The notes: generated from the sequence alone by a model not told the origin. DNA of 64,000 nt from Bacteroides caecigallinarum (GCF_021530995.1 NZ_JADYTF010000001.1:1-64000), one strand, 5' to 3'; shown: positions 18,573 to 27,661, counted from the stretch's first letter. A program made the numbers and translations.

Positions 18573-18658
18573 CTGCTGACCATCGTCGGCAGAGCTGCCG
18601 ACCATCGTGAGCAGAGGTGCCGACCATCGTCGGCAGTGGTGCTGACCATCGTCAGCAC
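18573..18658. repeat. 86-bp phased palindrome array (4 x 20 bp, CTGC family)
   Basis: Four 20-bp imperfect palindromes: CTGCTGACCATCGTCGGCAG, CTGCCGACCATCGTGAGCAG, GTGCCGACCATCGTCGGCAG and GTGCTGACCATCGTCAGCAC, with spacers AG, AG and TG. Each is 8-bp arm, CATC centre, 8-bp arm; centres at 18582.5, 18604.5, 18626.5 and 18648.5 (22-bp period). The spacers are also dyad axes, giving an 11-bp dyad period. Unit 1 also pairs with unit 4 and unit 2 with unit 3, so the whole array can form one long imperfect hairpin. No T-run follows on either strand. Confidence 0.9.
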
Positions 18659-18675
18659 CTAGAGCTGTCTAAAAA

Positions 18676-19257
18676 TCACAGTTCTTCTGCTTTTATACCT
18701 AATGCCTGAAGGACTGCAAAGCCTAACATCTCAAAAGAATATGCAGCCTCATCTTTAGGCGGATTCATACCGAAGAGAGTCACGCTGTCTTTTCCTTTTA
18801 TCTTGTTGAGTGTGGAATGTGTTTTCTGCTGATAGGCGTCTTCATCGGCAACAGTAACGACACGTTTCACGTCCTTGGATTCTCCTGCCAGCATAAGAGC
18901 CTCGTTGAAAAGGTCCTCGCATGTAGCCATATCAGAAGGCTGGAATGAATAGATGGAAAATTCGCCTAGCTGACTCTTGAAAGCGACATTGTTGAGTTCC
19001 TTATCCAAACCGGACGGAGTACAGAACGACATACGTGGCTCCGCAGAGTCGTATATGAAAATTACCTGAACTGCATTGTCACCCAACACAACTCCGGAAT
19101 CCAGCGCCAGACATTCAAGCAACGAAGCAAGGTCCGCCTTAGGCAATTCTCTATTAATTATTGGTGAAAAATGATTGGCCATATCACGGACCACTCTATC
19201 AAGATACGATGCATCGATAAGCATCACGTTTGGTGCAAATTCTATTTTCTTTTCCAT
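18676..19257 (-). CDS. Uncharacterised Bacteroidales protein
   Basis: 193 aa, soluble, with no signal peptide or membrane segment. I do not recognise a named family with confidence. The N-terminal half (NVMLIDASYLDRVVRDM ... LLECLALDSGV, then VQVIFIYDS) has the strand-helix arrangement and acidic residues of a NYN/PIN-like nuclease fold, but the similarity is weak and based on pattern only. The C-terminal part ends in a hydrophobic helix (EMLGFAVLQALGI). It is transcribed divergently from clpB. Downstream are two repeat arrays and then the LysR gene. Confidence 0.75.
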   Translation of the reverse strand: MEKKIEFAPNVMLIDASYLDRVVRDMANHFSPIINRELPKADLASLLECLALDSGVVLGDNAVQVIFIYDSAEPRMSFCTPSGLDKELNNVAFKSQLGEFSIYSFQPSDMATCEDLFNEALMLAGESKDVKRVVTVADEDAYQQKTHSTLNKIKGKDSVTLFGMNPPKDEAAYSFEMLGFAVLQALGIKAEEL

Positions 19258-19275
19258 AAAAATTCAATTACCGTG

Positions 19276-19283
19276 TAAAGATA
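19276..19283 (-). promoter_or_regulatory. Candidate -7 element for the 193-aa protein
   Basis: Reads TATCTTTA on the minus strand (one change from TATCTTTG), 18 bases upstream of the ATG at 19257. It overlaps a small dyad GTAAAG/CTTTAC (19275-19280 and 19291-19296). Confidence 0.4.
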
Positions 19284-19383
19284 CTAAAAACTTTACAGAC
19301 AAACTGTCCTGAAAAAGGACAAAATTGCAGTCCTTTGCGCTAAGTATCTGACATTTAGACATATAATCATTCAAAAAACGGGT

Positions 19384-19399
19384 TTGGCAAGAAGTTTGG
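19384..19399 (+). promoter_or_regulatory. Sigma-54-like -24/-12 motif upstream of clpB
   Basis: TTGGCAAG, four bases, then TTGG. The two GG dinucleotides have the 10-base spacing of a sigma-54 promoter (TGGCACG-N4-TTGC), but the -12 element has GG where GC is expected. No TAnnTTTG element is evident between here and the start, so the clpB promoter is unassigned. Confidence 0.25.
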
Positions 19400-19517
19400 A
19401 GTAGTATAAGCGTGATTAAAAACAAAAGGTAAAAACAAGGATAACAAGGTATTGGAATAACAGGTAAAAAGATTTTTGGATAACAAATAAAGTATAAAAT
19501 AAGAAAGGAGAATATAT

Positions 19518-22106
19518 ATGAATTTCAACAACTTTACAATCAAATCGCAAGAGGCTGTTCAGGAGGCTGTGAACTTGACACAGAGCCGCGGACAGCAGGC
19601 CATAGAGCCGGAACACATACTTGCGGGCGTACTGAAGGTGGGCGAAAACGTGACCAACTTCATATTCCAGAAGCTTGGAATAAATGGCCAGCAGGTAGCT
19701 ACTGTTCTTGACCGTCAGATTGCATCGTTGCCTAAGGTTTCCGGTGGCGAAGCTTATCTGAGCCGCGATACCAACAATGTATTGCAAAAGGCAGTTGAGT
19801 ACTCAAAAGAACTTGGCGACGAGTTCGTTTCACTTGAAGCTATACTTCTGGCTTTGCTCAATGTGAAGAGTACTGTGGCAACAATTCTGAAGGATGCCGG
19901 AATGACCGACAAGGAATTGCGTGCCGCAATCAACGAATTGAGACAGGGACAGAAAGTCACTTCACAGTCAAGCGAGGACACTTATCAGTCACTTTCAAAG
20001 TATGCGATAAACCTGATTGAGGCTGCACGTACAGGAAAGCTGGACCCGGTAATCGGTCGTGATGAGGAAATCAGACGTGTACTTCAGATTTTGAGCCGCC
20101 GTACAAAGAACAACCCTATCCTGATAGGTGAACCGGGTACAGGTAAGACAGCTATCGTGGAAGGTCTGGCACAGCGTATCCTTCGTGGTGACGTGCCTGA
20201 GAACCTGAAGAACAAACAGCTGTTCTCACTCGATATGGGTGCGTTGGTTGCAGGTGCCAAATATAAAGGAGAGTTTGAGGAAAGACTTAAATCTGTCATC
20301 AATGAGGTAACAAAATCGGACGGTAACATAATATTGTTCATCGATGAGATACATACTCTGGTTGGTGCAGGTAAAGGCGAAGGCGCGATGGATGCCGCAA
20401 ACATTCTGAAACCGGCATTGGCCCGTGGCGAACTGAGAAGTATCGGTGCTACCACACTGGACGAATACCAGAAGTATTTCGAAAAGGATAAGGCCCTTGA
20501 ACGTCGTTTCCAGACTGTAATGGTGGACGAGCCTGACACCCAGAGCTCAATATCAATCCTACGTGGTCTGAAGGAAAGATATGAGAATCATCATCAGGTA
20601 CGTATCAAAGACGAGGCTATCATAGCCGCTGTTGAATTGAGTAACAGGTATATCACAGAACGTTTCTTGCCGGATAAGGCTATCGACCTTATGGACGAGG
20701 CTGCTGCTAAACTGCGTATGGAACGTGACTCATTGCCTGAAGAGCTTGACGAGATTGAACGCCGATTGAAACAGCTTGAAATCGAGCGTGAGGCTATCAA
20801 ACGTGAAAAAGATGAAGCTAAACTTGCACAGCTTAACAAGGAGATTGCCGAACTGAAAGAACAGGAGACTTCTTACAAGGCTAAATGGCAAAGTGAGAAA
20901 GAACTTGTAAATAAAATTCAGCAGAACAAGAAGGAAATAGAACAACTCAAGTTCGAAGCCGACAAGGCTGAACGTGAGGGTGACTACGGTCGTGTGGCTG
21001 AAATACGTTACGGCAAGTTACAGGCTTTGGAAGCTGAAATCAAGAATATTCAGGAAGACCTGAAACACAAGCAGGGTGACAGCGCCATGATTAAGGAAGA
21101 GGTTACCGCAGAAGACATTGCTGACGTGGTATCACGCTGGACCGGAATACCGGTAAGCAAGATGCTGCAAAGCGAACGTGAGAAACTTCTTCATCTGGAA
21201 GACGAGTTGCACAAGCGTGTCATAGGTCAGGACGAGGCTATTCAGGCTGTATCCGATGCCGTAAGACGTAGCCGTGCAGGACTGCAGGATCCTAAACGTC
21301 CGATAGGCTCATTCATCTTCCTCGGTACGACCGGTGTAGGTAAGACTGAGTTGGCCAAGGCACTGGCAGAATATCTGTTCGATGACGAATCGCTGATGAC
21401 ACGTATAGATATGAGTGAGTATCAGGAGAAACACTCTGTGTCAAGACTTATCGGAGCGCCTCCGGGATACGTTGGTTACGATGAAGGCGGACAGTTGACT
21501 GAGGCAGTAAGACGTAAACCTTACTCTGTAGTATTGTTCGACGAAATCGAGAAAGCTCATCCTGACGTGTTCAACATCCTGCTTCAGGTATTGGACGATG
21601 GTCGTCTGACAGACAACAAAGGACGTACGGTGAACTTCAAGAATACTATCATCATCATGACTTCAAACTTGGGAAGCTCATACATACAAAGCCAGTTTGA
21701 AAAAATCACTCCGATGAATCATGATACGATAGTAGAGGAAACCAAGAATGAAGTGATGAATATGCTGAAAAAGACTATCCGTCCTGAGTTCCTGAACCGT
21801 ATAGACGAGACTATCATGTTCTTGCCTTTGAACAAGAATGAAATAGAACAGATTGTACGTCTGCAGATAAACGGCATTAGAAAGATGCTTGAAGAGAACG
21901 GTGTACAGCTCCAGATGACTGACGAGGCTGTCGATTTCATAGCTACAGCAGGTTACGATCCAGAGTTCGGTGCCCGTCCTGTAAAACGTGCAATACAGCG
22001 TTATCTGCTCAACGACTTGTCAAAGAAACTTCTTTCACAAGAAGTAGACCGCACAAAACCAATCATAGTGGAACGTGGTGGAGACGGATTGAGTTTCCGC
22101 AACTAA
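19518..22106 (+). CDS. clpB: ATP-dependent disaggregase ClpB
   Basis: 862 aa, full length. Order: Clp_N repeats (about 1-145), first AAA+ module with Walker A GEPGTGKT at 204-211, the long coiled-coil middle domain (about 410-530, rich in E/K/Q), second AAA+ module with GTTGVGKT at 603-610, and the C-terminal small domain ending DGLSFRN. The hexamer threads aggregated proteins with DnaK/DnaJ after heat stress. It has an unusually good Shine-Dalgarno sequence for this group (AAAGGAG, 7 bases before the ATG). It is transcribed alone and ends at a strong terminator. No CIRCE element was found in its 260-base upstream region. Confidence 0.97.
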   Translation: MNFNNFTIKSQEAVQEAVNLTQSRGQQAIEPEHILAGVLKVGENVTNFIFQKLGINGQQVATVLDRQIASLPKVSGGEAYLSRDTNNVLQKAVEYSKELGDEFVSLEAILLALLNVKSTVATILKDAGMTDKELRAAINELRQGQKVTSQSSEDTYQSLSKYAINLIEAARTGKLDPVIGRDEEIRRVLQILSRRTKNNPILIGEPGTGKTAIVEGLAQRILRGDVPENLKNKQLFSLDMGALVAGAKYKGEFEERLKSVINEVTKSDGNIILFIDEIHTLVGAGKGEGAMDAANILKPALARGELRSIGATTLDEYQKYFEKDKALERRFQTVMVDEPDTQSSISILRGLKERYENHHQVRIKDEAIIAAVELSNRYITERFLPDKAIDLMDEAAAKLRMERDSLPEELDEIERRLKQLEIEREAIKREKDEAKLAQLNKEIAELKEQETSYKAKWQSEKELVNKIQQNKKEIEQLKFEADKAEREGDYGRVAEIRYGKLQALEAEIKNIQEDLKHKQGDSAMIKEEVTAEDIADVVSRWTGIPVSKMLQSEREKLLHLEDELHKRVIGQDEAIQAVSDAVRRSRAGLQDPKRPIGSFIFLGTTGVGKTELAKALAEYLFDDESLMTRIDMSEYQEKHSVSRLIGAPPGYVGYDEGGQLTEAVRRKPYSVVLFDEIEKAHPDVFNILLQVLDDGRLTDNKGRTVNFKNTIIIMTSNLGSSYIQSQFEKITPMNHDTIVEETKNEVMNMLKKTIRPEFLNRIDETIMFLPLNKNEIEQIVRLQINGIRKMLEENGVQLQMTDEAVDFIATAGYDPEFGARPVKRAIQRYLLNDLSKKLLSQEVDRTKPIIVERGGDGLSFRN

Positions 22107-22115
22107 CAATAACAG

Positions 22116-22143
22116 AAAAAGAGGCCCGAGGGCCTCTTTTTTT
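22116..22143. terminator. Bidirectional terminator between clpB and the C69 dipeptidase gene
   Basis: AAAAAGAGGCCC and GGGCCTCTTTTT form a near-perfect inverted repeat around CGAG, with a T-run on both strands. It serves clpB (+) and the converging five-gene operon (-), whose stop codon lies at the edge of the T-run. Confidence 0.9.
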
Positions 22144-23788
22144 ATTTCAATTCAACTGATTTATATCTGTCGCCTGTAGCTTTCACAAGTTCCTTAAGGA
22201 ATTCTTCAGGATATCCCGGACGCTCAAGCGGAGCAACATTTCCTGTTTCAGGAGCAACCATCTTGCCGTTCTTGACTTTCTTTCTTGCACCGTCATTATA
22301 ACGTACGATAAGGAATTCTGCAATTTTCTTCCAGCGGTCGATAGTAGTACGCGCTGTCATATCTGTATAGTTAGTAAGGAAATCCTTAGCCTTTGCAGGG
22401 TCTTCCTGATACAACTTCAGTGCAGCGGATTCTATTCCTGACTGAGCAGATTCGAAAGTATCTTCAAGCTCATTCTGTACGGCACGCATATCATCTATCA
22501 TCAGGCTGTAACGAGGACGGATCATGTCTGCCACCCAGTTGTAAATCCAGAAAGCAGAATCCCATGAGAATGTGATGCAGTCGCCGTTTCCTTCAGCGTA
22601 TGGAACAGGAATTCTGTCCGTGCAGCAATAAACCGGAGTAAAGACAGTCATATTCGCATCATCAAGTCCGAACCACAATACACCGCCTACAGGGTCAGGC
22701 AGGTTGGCACGCATCTGTGCTACGAAAGAGAATGCACTCTGCTGTGTAGAGATAGGACGTTCGTTGAAGTATTCCACTCCGTCAACCTTGAATGTAAGAG
22801 GAGAAAGACGGTAAGGAGTTTCGAAAGGACCTGCGCCCAAATCCTTAGTGATGTCAAGCGGTGTACCTTCGTAATGGTCGCGCATTGCTCTTTGGACATC
22901 GCGTACAGAAAGTTTTGAATCAGCCTTTATATAAAGTGGCATAGGATCTTTGCTCTCGCCAAGGATATATGGAAGATAAGCATCACCAGTTGTCTTGCTG
23001 AACATATTATAGAAACTCCATACACGTGCCTCACAGAAACGGAGACCGCTGAAATCAAGTGGACAATATGCATCGGCAAAACTGAAGTCGGAGTTCTTGC
23101 CATTGAAATAGCCTTTTTCACGGGCGAACGAAATTACGTCCGGAGAATAAAGGCAGTTATCCTTGTCATTAAGATTGAATTTGTGGATACGACTCTGGTT
23201 GGCATGAGCAGCGATACAGTCGTCCGGAATGCGGACTGCCACCCATACTGCACCTTTGATGCCGGGACCCTTACCAATCATTTCCATTATCCATGCCTCG
23301 TTAGGATCGGCAATAGAGAATGACTCACCGCTACTGTAATAGCCGTATTCCTTTACAAGGTCTGTCATAACCTTGATGGCTTCCTTGGCTGTACGCGAAC
23401 GCTGGAGAGCTACATAAATCAGGCTTCCGTAGTCCATGATACCTGTAGTATCAACCAGTTCAGGACGACCACCGAATGTGGTCTCGCCTATAGTAACCTG
23501 ATATTCGTTCATATTACCCACTACATTGTATGTCTGCTTCGCTTCCTTGATCTGTCCGAGATACTTTCCGGTATCCCAGTCGTGAATATCACGCATGGCA
23601 CCATCAGGATGTGTAGCGGCAGGATAGTGATACAACCATCCGAACATACCGTAAGAGTCGGCAGAATAAGACACTATTACTGAACCGTCGGCAGACGCTT
23701 TCTTACCGACAATAAAGTTGGTACAAGCCCAACCGTTTACTACAAAGGCTGTAAGCAACACCACAGCCATCAACAATCTGTTTGTCAT
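22142..23788 (-). CDS. C69-family dipeptidase (PepD-like, Ntn hydrolase)
   Basis: 548 aa. Signal peptide up to about residue 21 (FVVNGWA) directly followed by CTNFIVGKKAS, so signal cleavage would expose C22 as the N-terminal nucleophile, which is how Ntn hydrolases of peptidase family C69 mature. ADGSVIVSYSADS and the GE(T)TFGGRPEL region are typical of the family. It probably acts in the periplasm on dipeptides or small peptides. It is the last gene of the ECF-like/tatA/tatC/M23 operon, 24 bases after the M23 gene, and ends in the terminator shared with clpB. Confidence 0.9.
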   Translation of the reverse strand: MTNRLLMAVVLLTAFVVNGWACTNFIVGKKASADGSVIVSYSADSYGMFGWLYHYPAATHPDGAMRDIHDWDTGKYLGQIKEAKQTYNVVGNMNEYQVTIGETTFGGRPELVDTTGIMDYGSLIYVALQRSRTAKEAIKVMTDLVKEYGYYSSGESFSIADPNEAWIMEMIGKGPGIKGAVWVAVRIPDDCIAAHANQSRIHKFNLNDKDNCLYSPDVISFAREKGYFNGKNSDFSFADAYCPLDFSGLRFCEARVWSFYNMFSKTTGDAYLPYILGESKDPMPLYIKADSKLSVRDVQRAMRDHYEGTPLDITKDLGAGPFETPYRLSPLTFKVDGVEYFNERPISTQQSAFSFVAQMRANLPDPVGGVLWFGLDDANMTVFTPVYCCTDRIPVPYAEGNGDCITFSWDSAFWIYNWVADMIRPRYSLMIDDMRAVQNELEDTFESAQSGIESAALKLYQEDPAKAKDFLTNYTDMTARTTIDRWKKIAEFLIVRYNDGARKKVKNGKMVAPETGNVAPLERPGYPEEFLKELVKATGDRYKSVELK

Positions 23789-23812
23789 AAGCGTTTGTGA
23801 TTGAATAGTTAT

Positions 23813-25477
23813 TTAGAAATTTAATTGTTTACGTGTTTCGTTTCCGCAATTGTCGGTCACCACGACCTCCAGCTTGTGAGGTACTCCCCTCTTTACTTTT
23901 TCCTTATCCTGGATGACAAGGATACCCTTCTTCAGACCGAAGAGAACGAACTTTCCGTCGATATATACTTTATATGAAGCTATCCCTGTAGCCTTGTCGG
24001 ACACCTTGAAACGGATATTCGAAGTAGAACGCCATTTTGCCTTATCAAGCGGAACGACAGAAGGAGGAACAGTGTCAACAGCCACAGAATATTTTCCGAA
24101 GTTACGTACCTTTGCCCTCATCCAGCCATTGTCGTATTCACCTCCTACATAATATGTCCTCCTGTCGTCAATCTGCCTGATATAGTATTTATCGGGAGAT
24201 ACAGTATTCAGTTTTCTTACTCCTATAGCGAGTGGACAATAACCGTGAAGCGGAGTGTTTCCGGCATCAATATCATATTCAAGAGAAACGGCTGTTGTAT
24301 CTGCGGATGAAATACCTACAGTAACTTCCACATCGTCATAAAGCATTCCTTTTGGGATAATAAACTCCATACCTGGACGCTGGATAATAGCCGTATGAGA
24401 AGACTGCAACAGTTCCTCTCCTTTCATATGGTATTCCGGGATTTCCTGCTTACTTCCTCTCACTGTAAACCTGTACGTGCTTTTATTACCAAAACTGTCT
24501 TCAAGTACATATACAAACTTATAATCCTTCTCCTGATCGATGTTTACTACACCTCTTCCATCACCTGTATGATGCAGACGCAGCTTGTTTCCGGGAGACT
24601 TGTACGAACGCATCATCAATCTGCGTGAACGCACAAGTTCATCATAATCTGTAAAGGTATTTATCATTCTGTTTTCATCGGGAAGAACCCTGTCCGTCTT
24701 ACTGTTGAACACCTCAACAGAATCGACATAAAGAGTTACGGAATGTACTCCATAGAAATTGGATGTGCCGTCCATATAATCCTTGGCACTAATGGCAGCA
24801 TATATCTGCCCCCATACAGTAACCGGCGACTTGATTGATGCCACAGGGTAAATCTTTTTATTGGTAGAGCCTTCCACTACTCCTTTACCCTTTACAAGAT
24901 AAAGTCCTATAAAGCTTGCCTTCGGAGCCTTGGTATCCTTTATCTTGCTGCTGAAATAAGGCATAGGGTCAAGATATTCATCTGTACCGGTTTTTCTTAT
25001 TTCAAGATGAAGATGAGGACCGGCAGATGAACCTTCATTACCGCTCAATGCTATGATGTCGCCCTGCTTGAACTCGAATTGGCCGGGTTCGGGATAGAGA
25101 TAACATACAAAAGTCTCGTTGGAATACTGGTAGTCCCTTACATACTTCTCCACTTCTGGAGCAAATGAAAGAACATGACCATATACGGAAGTATGCCCGT
25201 CGGGATGAGTGATATATATAGCCTGACCATATCCGCTATGCTGAACCGCAACACGTGATACATACCCGTCGGCAATACATCTTACTGGATGTCCTACCGT
25301 ACCTTTTGTCTTGAAATCCAGACCGTTATGAAAATGATTCGGTCGCAACTCACCAAAGTTGGCACTCAATAACAGTGGAAAATCAAGAGGAGAACAATAC
25401 TTTATTGTATCGCCGGCATAAGACGCTGAGACAATACAACACAAGATTGCAAATATAGATTTTCTTAAATCAATCAT
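23813..25477 (-). CDS. M23-family metallopeptidase (LytM-type), exported
   Basis: 554 aa from MIDLRKSIF; upstream in-frame ATGs at 25483 and 25492 also exist. Signal peptide to about residue 21. The LytM domain (about 45-165) is catalytically complete: NHFHNGLDF gives H50 and D54, and GPHLHLEI gives H155 and H157 for zinc. The remaining 390 residues are beta-rich with repeated segments that resemble surface or periplasmic Ig-like modules. It should cleave peptidoglycan cross-links or related peptides. The start overlaps the end of tatC by about 8 bases, so translation is coupled to the Tat genes. Confidence 0.9.
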   Translation of the reverse strand: MIDLRKSIFAILCCIVSASYAGDTIKYCSPLDFPLLLSANFGELRPNHFHNGLDFKTKGTVGHPVRCIADGYVSRVAVQHSGYGQAIYITHPDGHTSVYGHVLSFAPEVEKYVRDYQYSNETFVCYLYPEPGQFEFKQGDIIALSGNEGSSAGPHLHLEIRKTGTDEYLDPMPYFSSKIKDTKAPKASFIGLYLVKGKGVVEGSTNKKIYPVASIKSPVTVWGQIYAAISAKDYMDGTSNFYGVHSVTLYVDSVEVFNSKTDRVLPDENRMINTFTDYDELVRSRRLMMRSYKSPGNKLRLHHTGDGRGVVNIDQEKDYKFVYVLEDSFGNKSTYRFTVRGSKQEIPEYHMKGEELLQSSHTAIIQRPGMEFIIPKGMLYDDVEVTVGISSADTTAVSLEYDIDAGNTPLHGYCPLAIGVRKLNTVSPDKYYIRQIDDRRTYYVGGEYDNGWMRAKVRNFGKYSVAVDTVPPSVVPLDKAKWRSTSNIRFKVSDKATGIASYKVYIDGKFVLFGLKKGILVIQDKEKVKRGVPHKLEVVVTDNCGNETRKQLNF

Positions 25478-26270
25478 CGACATTCTTATCAACCTTTCTT
25501 ACTATAAGAATACTTGCTTCGTATAATACAAATATCGGTACTGAAACAAGCAACAATGTAAACACATCAGACGTAGGAGTAATCACAGCCGCCACTATAA
25601 GTGCCACAACGTATGCATGCTTTCTATATTTCTGCATGAACGAAGAATGCAATACCCCTATCTTGGCAAGGAACCAACAAACTACCGGTATCTCGAAAAC
25701 TATTCCCATCAACAGGCTCAGAAGCATCAGCGTGTCGATATACGATGAAAGCATTATTGTGTTCTGAACATCAAGACTGACCTGATAGGATGCCAAAAAA
25801 CGGAATGTAAGCGGGAATATGATAAAATAGTTTACCAACACACCGATAATAAACAGCAGATACCCGCTCGTTACCACACGAACAGAATATTTACGTTCAT
25901 TCTCATATAACGCAGGTGATATAAAATGAAACAGTTTGTAGATGACATATGGTGATGCTACAATCAGACCTGCGTATATTGACACCATGGCATGCATCAT
26001 AAACTGACCAGCCAACTGAGTATTGATGAGCGTGGAACAGAATTCGCCCGGACATAACCCAGGCATACCAAGCAACTCTGACAAACGACATAGGAATCTA
26101 TAAAAAATGAAATCGGATTCCTTAGGCGCAAGAACAACCGCGAAAAGCTGGTCCTTGAAACAAAAGCCTATTATGGTGAACAACGCTACCACCCCAACTA
26201 TACGGAAAAGCACACCTCGTAGCTCCTCCAAGTGGTCCCAAAAAGTCATCACTTTATCGTCCTGCTCCAC
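25470..26270 (-). CDS. tatC: Twin-arginine translocase subunit TatC
   Basis: 266 aa, six membrane helices. The conserved N-terminal segment FWDHLEELRGVLFRI contains the hallmark HLEELR motif, and the first periplasmic loop and TM2-TM4 boundaries (PYVIYKLFHFISPALYENERKY) fit TatC closely. TatC recognises the twin-arginine signal of folded export substrates at the inner membrane and recruits TatA. It lies 2 bases after tatA and overlaps the start of the M23 peptidase gene. No tatB is visible, as usual in Bacteroidota minimal TatAC systems. Confidence 0.96.
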   Translation of the reverse strand: MEQDDKVMTFWDHLEELRGVLFRIVGVVALFTIIGFCFKDQLFAVVLAPKESDFIFYRFLCRLSELLGMPGLCPGEFCSTLINTQLAGQFMMHAMVSIYAGLIVASPYVIYKLFHFISPALYENERKYSVRVVTSGYLLFIIGVLVNYFIIFPLTFRFLASYQVSLDVQNTIMLSSYIDTLMLLSLLMGIVFEIPVVCWFLAKIGVLHSSFMQKYRKHAYVVALIVAAVITPTSDVFTLLLVSVPIFVLYEASILIVRKVDKNVDD

Positions 26271-26272
26271 TT

Positions 26273-26479
26273 TTATTGCGCTTTCTTATCTTTATTTTCT
26301 TTATCGGACATCTCGATATCGTCCTCTATTCCTTTCACTCCATCCTTGAAACTCTTTACTCCTTTACCCAATCCTTTCATCAGTTCAGGTATCTTCTTTC
26401 CACCAAACAAAAGCAAAAAAATAAGTCCGATAAGCAGGACTTCCTGCATCCCTATCCCCAATAGTAATAATGTTGTCAT
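26273..26479 (-). CDS. tatA: Twin-arginine translocase subunit TatA
   Basis: 68 aa. One membrane helix (about 10-26: [17 protein letters not shown]), then the conserved [20 protein letters not shown] hinge and amphipathic helix, and a charged tail. The FGxxKLPELxxxxGK signature identifies TatA/B, and the length fits TatA. It polymerises into the export channel with TatC. Encoded 14 bases after the ECF-like gene and 2 bases before tatC. Confidence 0.95.
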   Translation of the reverse strand: MTTLLLLGIGMQEVLLIGLIFLLLFGGKKIPELMKGLGKGVKSFKDGVKGIEDDIEMSDKENKDKKAQ

Positions 26480-26493
26480 ATGTTTTTATGAAT

Positions 26494-27003
26494 TTAAATT
26501 TTTGAAATCGATTTTAAAAGCCAATATCCTCCGAAAATCTGAAGAAGCATTCCCGGAACACCTATTCTGAAATCCTGAAGAGCTGCATCAAAACTGCCAC
26601 TTATAGCCCATTCTGCCATCCCGCCTACTATCTGATAAAACAGTACGACACCTATCAGTGAGAATATAGAAAGCTTTCCGGTACGGCTAGCCAAAAATCC
26701 AGCTGCCACCGCAAGCAGTACAGACTTACATATTATAGCCGGAAGCAAAGCCGGTACCGGCATTCCGAAGAAAAATGAATTTACAAGAGGAGAAAGAATT
26801 GCAACTAGCAGACCAAGCTTCACTCCATATTTATATGCCCCAACCAAAGTGAAAAAATAAATAGGCAACATAGTAGGACCGCCAAGATGAACCAGATGAC
26901 ACAACTGAGGCAGAAGTATATTTCCAAGTATAAAGAGAACAGAAAACAGATATGTCCTGCTCTGCCTGTAGGATAAAGAAACAAAGTTAAATGCTGTATT
27001 CAT
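26494..27003 (-). CDS. ECF transporter S-component-like membrane protein
   Basis: 169 aa with five to six hydrophobic segments and the pattern of the substrate-binding S components of energy-coupling-factor transporters (LGGPTMLPIYFFTLVGAYKYGVKLGLLVAILSP region in family style). The vitamin or metabolite bound cannot be inferred. No ECF ATPase or T component is encoded nearby, so it would need to share a module encoded elsewhere. It is the first gene of the operon leading into tatA-tatC and starts behind a TAACTTTG promoter element. Family assignment is moderate; a DUF membrane protein is the alternative. Confidence 0.65.
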   Translation of the reverse strand: MNTAFNFVSLSYRQSRTYLFSVLFILGNILLPQLCHLVHLGGPTMLPIYFFTLVGAYKYGVKLGLLVAILSPLVNSFFFGMPVPALLPAIICKSVLLAVAAGFLASRTGKLSIFSLIGVVLFYQIVGGMAEWAISGSFDAALQDFRIGVPGMLLQIFGGYWLLKSISKI

Positions 27004-27036
27004 ATCAAATATAAATGTTTACATTATTAATAGTTG

Positions 27037-27044
27037 CAAAGTTA
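27037..27044 (-). promoter_or_regulatory. -7 promoter element of the ECF-like/tat/M23/C69 operon
   Basis: Reads TAACTTTG on the minus strand (exact TAnnTTTG), 33 bases upstream of the ATG at 27003. Confidence 0.6.
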
Positions 27045-27139
27045 TTACTTTCACTCAATTATCTACCATATTATGAATGAAATAATTTCCATACCAAATG
27101 AAAAACTTATAAATATTTGGAAAATATGCAATTTCATCT

Positions 27140-27147
27140 TACCTTTG
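27140..27147 (+). promoter_or_regulatory. -7 promoter element of the lysO genes
   Basis: TACCTTTG, exact TAnnTTTG. It implies a transcription start near 27155 and a leader of about 220 bases before the first lysO codon at 27377, long for this group. Confidence 0.6.
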
Positions 27148-27176
27148 CATCGCAAAACAAAACAAACAAACTACCG

Positions 27177-27281
27177 ATGAACAAAATTCTGACATACATA
27201 CAACCACACACTCCGCTCCGAATTTATCTTACATTTGGACATCGCAGTGCGTCCGTTCATTGGTTCAGCGGATTCGAATAA
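27177..27281 (+). CDS. Small leader reading frame (34 aa) upstream of lysO
   Basis: ATG to TAA, 34 residues, starting MNKILTYIQPHTPLRIY and ending in HWFSGFE. It begins about 20 bases after the predicted transcription start, the right place for a leader peptide. It has no lysine run, so classical attenuation by lysine codons is not indicated. There is no Shine-Dalgarno sequence, which is normal here. It could equally be a chance frame in a structured RNA leader. I cannot assign a function. Confidence 0.35.
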   Translation: MNKILTYIQPHTPLRIYLTFGHRSASVHWFSGFE

Positions 27282-27376
27282 GCATAACTTCTACATATCA
27301 TTTTTCTTTATTAAGAGGTACATTATATATGTATCCCAAGGCAATCATATTCTCTCATTTTTAATATAGTACGGTT

Positions 27377-27661
27377 ATGTTTACAATCATAGGAACAATG
27401 TTCACAGGAATTATTTTGGGTTATATTTTCAGAAACCTGGATTTTCTGAAAAAAACAGAAAAGACCATTTCTTATACTATCATATTGCTTTTGTTCATAA
27501 TGGGGCTGTCAGTAGGATCGAACGACAGGATAATAGAAAACCTGGGAAGCTTCGGATGGCAGGCGGCAATAATAGCGTTCTCGGCTACTTGCGGAAGCAT
27601 CATCGCGGCATGGCTGGTACTGACACTGTTTTTCAAGAAAGGAGAAAGCCATGAAGGGTAG
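27377..27661 (+). CDS. LysO-type exporter, N-terminal half (DUF340)
   Basis: 94 aa with three membrane helices (about 3-18, 31-47, 57-80). It matches the N-terminal DUF340 half of LysO, the E. coli L-lysine/thialysine exporter; MGLSVGSNDRIIENLGSFGWQA is the recognisable segment. In E. coli both halves are one protein of about 300 residues; here they are two genes overlapping by 11 bases, which matches the combined length (94 + 208) and the split arrangement found in many anaerobes. Lysine export is the family-based guess; the substrate in this organism is unproven. Confidence 0.85.
   Translation: MFTIIGTMFTGIILGYIFRNLDFLKKTEKTISYTIILLLFIMGLSVGSNDRIIENLGSFGWQAAIIAFSATCGSIIAAWLVLTLFFKKGESHEG

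Larger units (their letters stand above)
27004..27376. other. 373-bp divergent intergenic region
   Basis: It holds two divergent promoters (minus strand 27037-27044, plus strand 27140-27147) and a roughly 220-base leader of the lysO genes. The leader contains a 34-codon reading frame (27177-27281), an 11-codon frame starting at the ATG near 27329, and short pairing segments described under the findings. No repeat array is present. Confidence 0.6.
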
